Shown piece by piece: positions 14,240 through 22,398 of a stretch of DNA of 29,056 nt. Made by a program: the position numbers and the translations under genes. How positions within the stretch are numbered: the stretch's first letter is position 1; each line of letters opens with the position of its first letter. This stretch comes from Magnetococcales bacterium (GTDB lineage: Bacteria; Pseudomonadota; Magnetococcia; Magnetococcales; Magnetaquicoccaceae): contig JADGCE010000001.1 of the NCBI GenBank assembly GCA_015229095.1, forward strand, positions 29,701 through 58,756, in the 5' to 3' direction. The notes beneath the pieces are model-generated. The model worked only from the letters and a program-made list of their open reading frames with translations, was not told the DNA's origin and did no database searches.

Positions 14240-15742
14240 TCACCCCAACCGATTCAAAAACCGTTTGCGAAACCGGACTCCCAACCCTTCGGCAATCTGC
14301 CGGCAGGCCTCCATATCCACCCCTTCCAGCCCCTCCACCGCCGTCGCCGTCACCGAGGGCACATGGGCCTGCACGCAGCGCAAAAAATCCAGCACCGCCG
14401 CATAGGAACCGGGCAGGGAGGGTAACGTGTGGCGCTGGTAAACCTCCTCGTTCTGGGCATTCAAGGAGACGGAAACCGCATCAATCAAACCTTTGAATTG
14501 TGGGGTGATATCTCTCCGATAGACGCGATTGGCCAGGCCGTCGGTATTGATACGAATCGGAATGCTGCTCTGCTTTTTAATCTCCCGCGCCACCGTCAAC
14601 AAGGTCTGCAAGGCCAGGGTTGGCTCGCCATATCCGCAAAAAACGATCTCTTGGTAGGCGGAAAAATCCCCCATGGCCGCCAACACCTCTGCCGCAGAGG
14701 GGTTGCGTGTCAGGGTCAGATCATACTGGTGGACAATGGGCGCCACCCACTTGGGGCAAAAATGACAGCGCAGGCTGCACCCCCGGCTGATGTTGAGATA
14801 CAGGCCGGAACCGATGGCATAGGCCAAGGTGGGCTGCCCCGTGACCACAGAGGGAGTGCCGTCACCCTGTGCCAGACCCGTCGGACGCAAAAAACGCTCA
14901 TAGTTGGCCGTGGTCACCTCGGCCACCTGCTCCACCGAAATCCCGCGTACCTGGGCCAACGTTTCAGCAACCCGCACCACCCAGGCGGGTTCGTTGCGTT
15001 TGCCCCGCATGGGCAGCGGTGCCAGATAGGGGGCATCGGTCTCAATCAGGAGAGACTCCAGGGGAATGTGCCGGGCCACATCCCGCAAAGCATCCGCATT
15101 TTTGAAGGTAAGCACACCGGAAAAGGAGAGATGGAGCCCCTGCGCAATCCCCCACTGCCCCATCTCCAGAGAGCCGGTAAAACAGTGCAAAACACCACCC
15201 CGTGGCGGCAGCCCCTCTGCTTCGATGATCCGCCGGGTTGCCTCCTCCGCCTCTCGGGTGTGGATGATCAATGGCAAATCCAGCACCTTGGCCGCATGGA
15301 TATGGTCACGAAAAGCCGCCTCCTGCTGCTCTTTCTCGCTAAAATTATAATGAAAATCAAGACCTGTCTCCCCTACGGCGACCACGTGGGCGTGGCTGGC
15401 CGCTGCCACAATGGCCGCCACCCCACCGCCCGCACTGGCGTCGTTGCGCTCATGCGCGGGGTGGCCGGCCACACCTTCCCCCGCATAGTGTGGATGCGTT
15501 CCCACACTCACAGAAACCCCCGGAAACCGCTCGGCAATGGCCAGCAACGATGGCACTGCCGTCAACCGGGTGGCAATCGTGTTGATCCAGCGCACCCCCG
15601 CCGCTCCGGCACGCTGCATGACGGCGTCCAAATCTCCACTGAAATCGGGATAATCCAAATGCGCGTGGCTGTCCGCAAAAACGGGGCCACCCCTCTGCGC
15701 CTGCTGTTTTCCCGCTTCATGATGCACAGGAAAAGAACTCAT
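14240..15742 (-). CDS. TatD family metal-dependent hydrolase fused to a radical SAM domain
   Basis: A 500-aa fusion. Residues about 20-287 are a complete TatD-type metallohydrolase (3' exonuclease/deacylase family): HxH at 26/28 (DSHAHLD), Glu125 (GETGLDF), His161 (IHTREA), His186 (HCFTGS) and Asp236 (ETDAPYLAP). Residues about 308-500 are a radical SAM domain with Cys322-x3-Cys326-x2-Cys329 (RGCSLRCHFC) binding a 4Fe-4S cluster, and the SAM-contact motif GYGEP (370-374). A TatD-associated radical SAM family is recognised, usually as separate neighbouring genes; the reaction is unknown. ATG 15742 overlaps the ricT stop as ATGA. Both halves keep their key residues, so both should be active. 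Confidence 0.92.
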   Translation of the reverse strand: MSSFPVHHEAGKQQAQRGGPVFADSHAHLDYPDFSGDLDAVMQRAGAAGVRWINTIATRLTAVPSLLAIAERFPGVSVSVGTHPHYAGEGVAGHPAHERNDASAGGGVAAIVAAASHAHVVAVGETGLDFHYNFSEKEQQEAAFRDHIHAAKVLDLPLIIHTREAEEATRRIIEAEGLPPRGGVLHCFTGSLEMGQWGIAQGLHLSFSGVLTFKNADALRDVARHIPLESLLIETDAPYLAPLPMRGKRNEPAWVVRVAETLAQVRGISVEQVAEVTTANYERFLRPTGLAQGDGTPSVVTGQPTLAYAIGSGLYLNISRGCSLRCHFCPKWVAPIVHQYDLTLTRNPSAAEVLAAMGDFSAYQEIVFCGYGEPTLALQTLLTVAREIKKQSSIPIRINTDGLANRVYRRDITPQFKGLIDAVSVSLNAQNEEVYQRHTLPSLPGSYAAVLDFLRCVQAHVPSVTATAVEGLEGVDMEACRQIAEGLGVRFRKRFLNRLG

Positions 15743-17118
15743 GGGGTGTCTGTACCCTCCTGGGCAGGCTTGGCGGATGCACGTCGGCGACGCCGTCTTT
15801 TGCGCGCCGGCACAGCCTGACCTTCGGTGCCCTCCGCTGCGGATGCGGGCCCGGATCCGGCCATGGGCTGCGCCTTAACCGGCTCCGGGGTTGGCTCTGG
15901 ATCGACCATCCCCCGCGCCCGGTTCGCCTCTGGCCGCTCTCCCCCCCCCCTGGCCACAGGGGGTGCCGGTCGGGAATCCCGGCTCCTGCCCTGCGCAGAC
16001 CGGGAGGGGCGTGCCTCCTGACGGGGTGCTGCCTCCTCCAGAGGAGGTTCCCCTCCTGCATCCGGCAGGGACGGCGCAGAGGAAAAGGACTCCCCCTCCC
16101 CGACGTGCAGATCACAGCGGGCACAACAGGCCCGTGAACCATCCGCCAACTGCATCTCCACCGTGCCCGTCAAGGGGTGTACGGCACAGACCACCCCCTG
16201 CCGCCCATCCAGGGTCTGCACCGTCTGCTTCAATTTGGGCAACCCCTCGCGCAGGGCTTGATAGGTGCCGTTTTCATACTCCAGACAGCAGAGCAAACGG
16301 CCACAGACACCGGAAATCCCTTCGGGATTCAGCGAGAGATCCTGGTTTTTCGCCATGCGCACAGAGACCGGATGAAAGCGGTGCAGATGGGCGGTACAGC
16401 AAAACTCCCGCCCGCACAGACCAAGCCCGCCCAGCAATTTGGACTCATCCCGCACCCCAATATGACGCATCTCCACCCGCACCTTGAGGTGACTGCCCAA
16501 AATCCGCACCAGTTCACGAAAATCCACCCGATTCTCTGCGGTGAAGGAGATCAACACCCGGTTGCCCCCCGCCAGATAATGCACCCTGGAAAGGCGCATG
16601 GGCAACTGCAACTCCTGGATTTTGGCCCGACAAAACTTTCTGGCCCGCGCTTCCAGGACGACACGTCCATCCGTTTCGTTGTCGGGATCCAGGAAGCGAC
16701 GCTCCGCATCGGACAAAACACGGGCTATTTTTGCAAACCCCCCCGTAAAAGCAGGCTCGTGTACCGCCGACTCTTCCCCGCGTGTCTCCAACACAAACAC
16801 CACCAGACCGACCGCCTCCTCCTCCTCTGTGCTGCCCAGCAGGAGCACGGCATCACCCACCTTGATCTCCCGAACGGCAGAGAGAAACCGATACACCATG
16901 CCGGTCTCCGCCACTCGGACCCCAACCAAACGGCTTGTTTTCCGACCGCCGCCCCCCTCCTTGGCCGAGGTACTCTCCCGAGGTGCCGTCGCCTTGCCGG
17001 AGGTCGACGCTTTTGCCGCCGCCATCGCCGGGCGCGGCGCAACCGACGGAGAGGCAGGCCTCCCCGTACCAGGCTCACCCACCGGCACTGCGGGCAATGG
17101 CTCTTTTTCTGGCGTCAC
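15739..17118 (-). CDS. ricT: PSP1 domain protein, RicT/YaaT-like
   Basis: The core (about residues 64-340) closely matches Bacillus RicT (YaaT), a PSP1-domain protein that with RicA and RicF carries Fe-S clusters and modulates RNase Y-dependent mRNA maturation. Diagnostic segments are LLGGLGLCGREFCC (Cys235, 240, 241), MAKNQDLSLNPEGISGVCGRLLCC (Cys272, 277, 278) and LEYENGTY. Unlike the compact Bacillus protein (about 275 aa), this 459-aa version has disordered Pro/Ala/Ser-rich extensions at both ends, the C-terminal one ending in an Arg/Lys cluster (RKRRRRRR) that could bind nucleic acid. The start is GTG 17118 with GGGGA seven bases before. It sits after tmk-holB, as in many genomes. RicA and RicF are not in the window. 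Confidence 0.88.
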   Translation of the reverse strand: MTPEKEPLPAVPVGEPGTGRPASPSVAPRPAMAAAKASTSGKATAPRESTSAKEGGGGRKTSRLVGVRVAETGMVYRFLSAVREIKVGDAVLLLGSTEEEEAVGLVVFVLETRGEESAVHEPAFTGGFAKIARVLSDAERRFLDPDNETDGRVVLEARARKFCRAKIQELQLPMRLSRVHYLAGGNRVLISFTAENRVDFRELVRILGSHLKVRVEMRHIGVRDESKLLGGLGLCGREFCCTAHLHRFHPVSVRMAKNQDLSLNPEGISGVCGRLLCCLEYENGTYQALREGLPKLKQTVQTLDGRQGVVCAVHPLTGTVEMQLADGSRACCARCDLHVGEGESFSSAPSLPDAGGEPPLEEAAPRQEARPSRSAQGRSRDSRPAPPVARGGGERPEANRARGMVDPEPTPEPVKAQPMAGSGPASAAEGTEGQAVPARKRRRRRRASAKPAQEGTDTP

Positions 17119-17157
17119 AGTATCATCCCCATTGTGTTCCCTTGCACCCTGTCACCG

Positions 17158-18138
17158 TCAGTAGTCGGCCCCCTGAAGGCGGGCCAAACGGATAAAAACC
17201 GCTTCCAACACCAAACGATGATTCAAGTTGATAGCCACCGTCTGTCGCAACACACCATCCACCCACAAAACCACCTTGAGCCACGCTTCAGCCCTCTGCC
17301 GATCATCCAACGAATTGGCGTGGGTGACGGTGCCATGCAGACGCTCCTGCAACCATGCTTTCAACAAAACCGCCACCAGGGCAAACCGCTCCGGGGCACT
17401 CCACTGCCCGGCCAACAGGGAGAGTTGACCCAGGCTGGAGGTGGGCAGTGCCGCCATCTCCTGGAAAAATTGTTGGCGCAACGCCGGCAGTTCCCCCTGA
17501 CTGAAGGCCAGGGAGCGTCCCACATCGCCCCCCCCGGCTGCCACCGCATCCGCCAAAGTGGCAGCAGACAACGGGGTCAGGTTTGTCAGGATCTGCCGAA
17601 CTTCCCCCGGTGTCAACCGGGCAAAGCGGGTTTTCAGACAACGGGAGCGAATGGTGGGCAACAGTTTACCCGGTTGCCGCGTCACCAGAATCAGCAATGA
17701 ACGGGGAGGGGGCTCTTCCAGGGTTTTCAGGAGTGCGTTGGCCGCCGCCTCGTTCATGAGGGCCGCATCATCCACGGTCGCCACCTTCCAGGGGGCTTCC
17801 AGCGGGGTCAGGGCAAAAAAACCGGCCAACTGCCGCACCTGGTCCACGCCAATGCGGGTTTTCCCCTCTCCCATGCCCACCGGGATCCAGTCTCCATGGT
17901 TGCCCTGGGCCACCTTGCGACAGACAGGGCATTGACCACAGCCGGACTCCCCTCCACCGCTCTTGTTGCGGCAAAAAAGGGCCTGAATAAAGGCAGCCGC
18001 CACCGTGGCCTTGCCGACACCGGGTGGACCAAAAAAGAGATGGGCGTGGCCCGGACGGTTGGAAGCCACAACCTGCCGCAAATGGGCCAACACCCCGGTA
18101 TGGCCGATGATGTGCTCAAGCGTCGGAAAAAAGGTCAC
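17158..18138 (-). CDS. holB: DNA polymerase III subunit delta'
   Basis: Delta' is the stator of the clamp loader that opens the sliding clamp at primer ends. The 326-aa protein has an AAA fold with a near-complete P-loop FFGPPGVGKAT (36-46), a four-Cys zinc module (Cys56, 67, 70, 73; CGQCPVC), VDDAALMNEAAANALLKTLEEPP, and an SRC motif in IRSRCLKTRF. E. coli delta' has a degenerate P-loop and binds no ATP; here only the Ser/Thr directly after Lys is Ala. The start is inferred as GTG 18138 (GGGGTGG upstream), which overlaps the tmk 3' end by 23 bases; no ATG lies near the N-terminus. ricT follows after 39 bases. Confidence 0.9.
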   Translation of the reverse strand: MTFFPTLEHIIGHTGVLAHLRQVVASNRPGHAHLFFGPPGVGKATVAAAFIQALFCRNKSGGGESGCGQCPVCRKVAQGNHGDWIPVGMGEGKTRIGVDQVRQLAGFFALTPLEAPWKVATVDDAALMNEAAANALLKTLEEPPPRSLLILVTRQPGKLLPTIRSRCLKTRFARLTPGEVRQILTNLTPLSAATLADAVAAGGGDVGRSLAFSQGELPALRQQFFQEMAALPTSSLGQLSLLAGQWSAPERFALVAVLLKAWLQERLHGTVTHANSLDDRQRAEAWLKVVLWVDGVLRQTVAINLNHRLVLEAVFIRLARLQGADY

Positions 18139-18766
18139 CCAGTGCCACCCCAATCTGCTGTTCCACCTGCTCCGGGCTCTGATTGGCGTCGATGAGACGG
18201 ATCCGCCCTGGCGACTCTGCGGCCAAGGCATGAAAGCCCTCCCGCACCCGCTGGTGAAAAGCCAGGCTCTCCTGCTCAAACCGGCTTTCCAGATGGCTCC
18301 GGCCAGAACGCTGCAAGCCAATCTCCGGAGGCACATCCAACAACAGGGTCCGATCCGGCAGCAGCGGACCCAGTGCCCAATCGTGCCAATGGTGCAGCAG
18401 GGCCAGATCCATCCCCCGACCATGACCCTGATAGGCCAGGGTGCTGTCCAGAAAACGATCGCACAACACCCAACTGCCCCGCTGCAAGGCAGGGGCGATC
18501 ACCTGCCGCACATGCTCGATGCGTGCGGCCAACATCAGGAGGAGCTCCGTTTTGTCCGTCATCTCTCCCGGTTGCCCCTGCACCAGCAGACGACGCAGCG
18601 CCTCGGCGAAGGGACACCCCCCCGGCTCACGGGTGGTCACAACATCCCGCCCCTCCCCGCGCAAACGGTGCGCCAACCGGGCCAGCTGGCTGCTCTTGCC
18701 CGCCCCCTCCCCCCCTTCAAAGGTGATCAAACGGCCCACCGGAGGCCTGCCCGTGAGGCGACTCAC
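18116..18766 (-). CDS. tmk: thymidylate kinase
   Basis: Tmk phosphorylates dTMP to dTDP, an essential step in dTTP supply. The 216-aa protein shows the P-loop FEGGEGAGKSSQ, TREPGG, the family signature DRFLDSTLAYQGHGRG (Phe where many have Tyr) and the LID region RFEQESLAFHQRVREGF. The start GTG 18766 overlaps the mltG stop as GTGA. At the other end it overlaps holB by 23 bases, pairing nucleotide supply and replication machinery, as in many bacteria. Confidence 0.95.
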   Translation of the reverse strand: MSRLTGRPPVGRLITFEGGEGAGKSSQLARLAHRLRGEGRDVVTTREPGGCPFAEALRRLLVQGQPGEMTDKTELLLMLAARIEHVRQVIAPALQRGSWVLCDRFLDSTLAYQGHGRGMDLALLHHWHDWALGPLLPDRTLLLDVPPEIGLQRSGRSHLESRFEQESLAFHQRVREGFHALAAESPGRIRLIDANQSPEQVEQQIGVALGDLFSDA

Positions 18767-19962
18767 CGCGCCGACCCAGGGTCGGCGCGTCCACCGGCGC
18801 GGGCCGATGGATGCCGTTGATAACGGTCGACGTTGGCCTCATGTTCGGCCAGGGTTTTGGAAAAGGCGTGCAGACCCTCCCCACGGGCGACAAAATAGAG
18901 ATCCTCCACCTGCTCCGGGTGCAGGGCCGCCTGGATGGCGGCTTTTCCTGGGTTGCAAATGGGGGTGGGCGGCAAACCCAACCGGGTATAGGTATTGTAG
19001 GGAGTGGGTTCTTTCAAATGTTTTTTGGTCAGGTTGCCATCATAAGTCGCGCCGCCCGCCCCCTGCAGAATGCCATAAATCACCGTGGGATCACTTTGCA
19101 GACGCATTTTTTTGTGCAAACGATTATGAAAAACGGCGGAAATCCTGGCCCGTTCCGACGCATGCCCGGTCTCCTTCTCGATGACAGAGGCCAAAATCAA
19201 CACGTCGACCGGTGTCCAGCCCAGGGTACGCACCGGCGAAGGGTTTTCCCCCTGCAAAGCCAGCTGCCACTGCTCGTTCAAAACCTGTTGGGCCTGTTTC
19301 ACCATGCGGGCCAGCATCTCCTGGGCGGTATCCTGCCTGCGATAGTGGTAGGTGCTGGGAAACAACCACCCCTCCAGGGTGCGGGCCTGGGGCACCCCCA
19401 GTTTTTTGGGCATCTCCGGATCTGCCAGCAGCTCTTCCACCCCACGCCAACCCAGGGCATGCATCCGGGTTCCGATCTCTGCCACCGTCACCCCTTCCGG
19501 GACCACCAGCCGATGGACCACCTGATCGCCGGCGATCAACCGGGTCAGGAGCACCGCCGGAGTCTCCCCGACTGCAAAGGCATACTCACCCGCCTGAATG
19601 CCGGGCCCCTGGGTAATGCCATCCGGGGAGAGGCGCAGGCGACGCCAGCGGGTCAGGAGGATAAACCAATGGGCATCCGACACCACCCCTTGTTGTGCCA
19701 AGGTTTCGGCGATGCGCGCCAGCGGCCAGCCCCGCTCGATCTCCAGCACCACCGCAGCAGGCAGCGGCCTCTGCAGGAATCGGTAAAAGTCCAGGGCAGC
19801 CCCGCCTCCGGCCAGAAAACCCAACAAAAGCACGACCCAGAGCCACCGCCGCCTCTTGCGAGGCGGGCCGGGCCCCTCCCCTTCGGTATCCGCTGCGGGA
19901 TCCGGAGGAACAACGGGCGCGCCACCCGGTGGGGTCTCTGGGTTGGCAGCGGGAGGAATCAA
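18763..19962 (-). CDS. mltG: endolytic transglycosylase MltG (YceG family)
   Basis: MltG cleaves nascent glycan strands at the inner membrane and is thought to set strand length and end peptidoglycan polymerisation. The 399-aa protein has a Pro-rich cytoplasmic start, an Arg-rich stop signal (RKRRR, 35-39) and one membrane helix (about 39-57). A LysM-like segment follows, then the YceG domain with the catalytic glutamate motif ASVIEKETG (258-266) and RLQSDPTVIYG. The start is TTG 19962, which overlaps the fabF stop as TTGA; no ATG lies before the membrane helix, so a TTG start is needed to keep the topology. The C-terminal 15 residues are Gly/Ala/Arg-rich and overlap tmk. Confidence 0.94.
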   Translation of the reverse strand: MIPPAANPETPPGGAPVVPPDPAADTEGEGPGPPRKRRRWLWVVLLLGFLAGGGAALDFYRFLQRPLPAAVVLEIERGWPLARIAETLAQQGVVSDAHWFILLTRWRRLRLSPDGITQGPGIQAGEYAFAVGETPAVLLTRLIAGDQVVHRLVVPEGVTVAEIGTRMHALGWRGVEELLADPEMPKKLGVPQARTLEGWLFPSTYHYRRQDTAQEMLARMVKQAQQVLNEQWQLALQGENPSPVRTLGWTPVDVLILASVIEKETGHASERARISAVFHNRLHKKMRLQSDPTVIYGILQGAGGATYDGNLTKKHLKEPTPYNTYTRLGLPPTPICNPGKAAIQAALHPEQVEDLYFVARGEGLHAFSKTLAEHEANVDRYQRHPSARAGGRADPGSAR

Positions 19963-21200
19963 TGGAAACGCTTCAGCAACAGGGAGGCATTGGTGCCCCC
20001 AAAGCCAAAGGAGTTGGACAGGGCATAATCCAGATGGGCCTGCCGGGCGGTATGAGGCACATAATCCAGATCGCAGAGAGGATCCGGATTATCCAGATTG
20101 ATGGTCGGCGGGACGACCTGATGGTACAGAGTCAACGCGGTGAAGATGGCCTCCACCCCGCCTGCCGCGCCCAGCAAGTGACCGGTCATGGATTTGGTCG
20201 AGGAGACCATCAGCTTTTTGGCATTCTCCTGGCCAAACACCGTCTTGACCGCCTCGGTCTCCACCACATCCCCCTGCGGGGTCGATGTGCCATGGGCGTT
20301 GATATAGCCAACCATCGAGGGATCCACCCCCCCATCCTGAAGAGCGGCCAGCATACAGCGCACGGCGCCCTCCCCATGGGGTTCCGGGGCGGTGATATGG
20401 TGGGCATCCCCGGACATGCCATAGCCCACCACCTCGGCATAGATGCGCGCCCCCCGTTGCATGGCCGACTGCCGCTCTTCCAGAAACACCACCCCTGCGC
20501 CCTCTGCGATGACAAACCCATCCCGGTCCCGATCCCAGGGGCGGGAGGCCTGCTGGGGTGCCTCGTTGCGCAAGGTCAACGCCTTGGCCGCTGCAAAACC
20601 ACCCACCGCCAACTCACAGGTGGCCGCCTCTGCCCCACCCGCCAGCATGGCATCCGCTTCGCCCCGCTGAATCATGCGGGCGGCATCCCCAATGGCATGG
20701 GTACCGGTGGCACAGGCCGTCACCACCGCATGATTGGGGCCCCGCAAACCGTGCCGGATGGCCACATGGCCGGAGATCAGGTTGATCAAGGACATGGGAA
20801 TAAAAAAGGGGGAGATGCGACTGGGCCCGCGGGCTTGCAATGCCATGGCCTGGTTTTGGATGGCTGACAGGCCACCGATCCCGGAGCCGATCATCACCCC
20901 GACCCGGTGCGCATTGGCATCTGTGCACAAAAACCCTGCGTCGTCCCAGGCCATTTGCGCGGCAGCGACACCAAACTGCATGAAGAGATCCATTTTTTTG
21001 ATCTCTTTTTTCGGAATCCAGGCTTCCGCCTGAAAATCCCGGCATTCGCCGGCAACGCGGGAATCATATTCGGTTGCATCAAACCGGCTGATCGGCCCGA
21101 TACCCGACCGCCCTGCCAACAACCCGGACCAGGTCACATCGGTGCCCAGGCCCAACGGGGTCACCAGACCCAAACCGGTAATCACCACACGACGATTCAC
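19959..21200 (-). CDS. fabF: beta-ketoacyl-ACP synthase II
   Basis: FabF extends acyl-ACP chains with malonyl-ACP, including the step that makes cis-vaccenate, in type II fatty-acid synthesis. The Cys-His-His triad is complete: Cys163 in VTACATGTH, His303 in NAHGTSTPQGD and His341 in KSMTGHLLGAAGG, with Lys336 alongside. The length, 413 aa, is standard. The start is GTG 21200 with GGGAGA nine bases before. A small oddity is CELAVGGF at 195-202, where many FabF proteins have a Pro-Leu-Gly form; this lies outside the catalytic triad. It is 35 bases after acpP and overlaps mltG. Confidence 0.97.
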   Translation of the reverse strand: MNRRVVITGLGLVTPLGLGTDVTWSGLLAGRSGIGPISRFDATEYDSRVAGECRDFQAEAWIPKKEIKKMDLFMQFGVAAAQMAWDDAGFLCTDANAHRVGVMIGSGIGGLSAIQNQAMALQARGPSRISPFFIPMSLINLISGHVAIRHGLRGPNHAVVTACATGTHAIGDAARMIQRGEADAMLAGGAEAATCELAVGGFAAAKALTLRNEAPQQASRPWDRDRDGFVIAEGAGVVFLEERQSAMQRGARIYAEVVGYGMSGDAHHITAPEPHGEGAVRCMLAALQDGGVDPSMVGYINAHGTSTPQGDVVETEAVKTVFGQENAKKLMVSSTKSMTGHLLGAAGGVEAIFTALTLYHQVVPPTINLDNPDPLCDLDYVPHTARQAHLDYALSNSFGFGGTNASLLLKRFH

Positions 21201-21235
21201 GCTTTTGTTCTCCCGAAATCAGGTGAAAGAGACCC

Positions 21236-21475
21236 TCAGGATGGCAGATGCTCCTCGATGTAGAGGATGGCCTGTTTGACCGTGACGATTTTTTCTGCCG
21301 CCTCGTCCGGGATCTCACAGCCGAACTCCTCCTCCAAGGCCATGACCAGCTCCACGGTATCCAGGGAGTCGGCACCCAAATCATCGACAAAATTGGCCTC
21401 CTCCGTCACTTGACCCGCATCCACACCCAACTGCTCGACCACAATCTTTTTGACCCGTGCCGCGATATCGCTCAT
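21236..21475 (-). CDS. acpP: acyl carrier protein
   Basis: AcpP carries growing acyl chains on 4'-phosphopantetheine. The 79-aa acidic four-helix protein has the attachment motif GADSLDTVEL with Ser37 as the modified residue. ATG 21475 has GAGGG eight bases before; the open frame continues upstream to 21541 but without a ribosome site or ACP-like residues. It lies between fabG and fabF as in most bacteria. The 122-base gap to fabG is larger than others here and may hold a separate acpP promoter, which would fit the high ACP demand, though I see no clear one. Confidence 0.97.
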   Translation of the reverse strand: MSDIAARVKKIVVEQLGVDAGQVTEEANFVDDLGADSLDTVELVMALEEEFGCEIPDEAAEKIVTVKQAILYIEEHLPS

Positions 21476-21597
21476 GAATATAACCCTCAAACCAAAACCT
21501 GCGCCAAAGAAACAGAACCCCCCCGACCGGCAGGGATTCACCGGTAATACACACCATCACTGTGCAGCGGCCGCATCCGAGAGGCCAAACGACTGTT

Positions 21598-22338
21598 CTA
21601 TCCCATATACATCCCACCGTTGACGTGAATCGTCTCACCGGTGATATAGCGGGCCTCTGCCGACGCCAGGAAGGCCACCGCGTGGGCCACATCTTCCGGT
21701 TCCCCTGCCACACCCAACGGGATACGGGCAAGGATAGCCTCTCTGGCCTTGGAATTCAACTTGTCGGTCATGGCGGTCCGAATAAATCCGGGAGCCACAC
21801 AATTGACCGTGATATTCCGGGAGGCCACTTCCAGGGCCACACTCTTGGCAAAACCCTCCAGGCCTGCCTTGGCCGCCACATAGTTGCCCTGTCCGGCATT
21901 GCCGGTGTGCCCGACCACCGAGGTGATGTGAATGATGCGCCCGTAACGGGCCTTCATCATGGGGCGCAACACCATCTGGGTCAGGCGGAAGACGCTGTGC
22001 AGGTTGACTTCCATGACCCGCTGCCACTCCTCCTCTTTCATCCGCATGACCAGATTGTCGCGGGTGATGCCCGCATTATTGACCAGAATATCGACACGGC
22101 CAAACCGTTCCAGGGTCAAATTCACCGCCTCGGTCACACAGGGGCGGGAAGAGACATCGGCCTCGTAGGCCTCCGAGTCGGGAGAGAGGTGCCGAATCTC
22201 CTCCAGGGCTTCCAGAATGCGGATGGACTCATTGCTGAGGAGCACCAAGCGGGCACCCCGGCGAGCCAACTCCCGTGCGATAACCCGACCGATACCGCTA
22301 CTGGAGCCGGTGACAATGGCGACGCGATCCTTCAACAT
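21598..22338 (-). CDS. fabG: 3-oxoacyl-ACP reductase
   Basis: FabG reduces 3-ketoacyl-ACP with NADPH in fatty-acid elongation. It is a classical short-chain dehydrogenase of 246 aa: TGSSSGIG (10-17) binds the cofactor, NNAG is at 87-90, and the catalytic set is Asn112, Ser140, Tyr153 and Lys157 (YVAAK). Its end GGMYMG is typical of FabG. ATG 22338 has an AAGGGGG stretch about ten bases before. It heads the long minus-strand operon; fabH, fabD and plsX, commonly just upstream, are absent, since a divergent addB-like gene begins 60 bases away. Confidence 0.96.
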   Translation of the reverse strand: MLKDRVAIVTGSSSGIGRVIARELARRGARLVLLSNESIRILEALEEIRHLSPDSEAYEADVSSRPCVTEAVNLTLERFGRVDILVNNAGITRDNLVMRMKEEEWQRVMEVNLHSVFRLTQMVLRPMMKARYGRIIHITSVVGHTGNAGQGNYVAAKAGLEGFAKSVALEVASRNITVNCVAPGFIRTAMTDKLNSKAREAILARIPLGVAGEPEDVAHAVAFLASAEARYITGETIHVNGGMYMG

Positions 22339-22398
22339 AACCCGGCTTCCCCCTTTTTGGAAGTCATTTTGATCGTTCTGCACAGAAAGGCTGCGCCC

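Noticed and set aside
21562..22398. In-frame upstream extension of the addB-like gene
   Set aside because: It would overlap all of fabG on the opposite strand; ATG 22399 has a good ribosome site and matches the family N-terminus.
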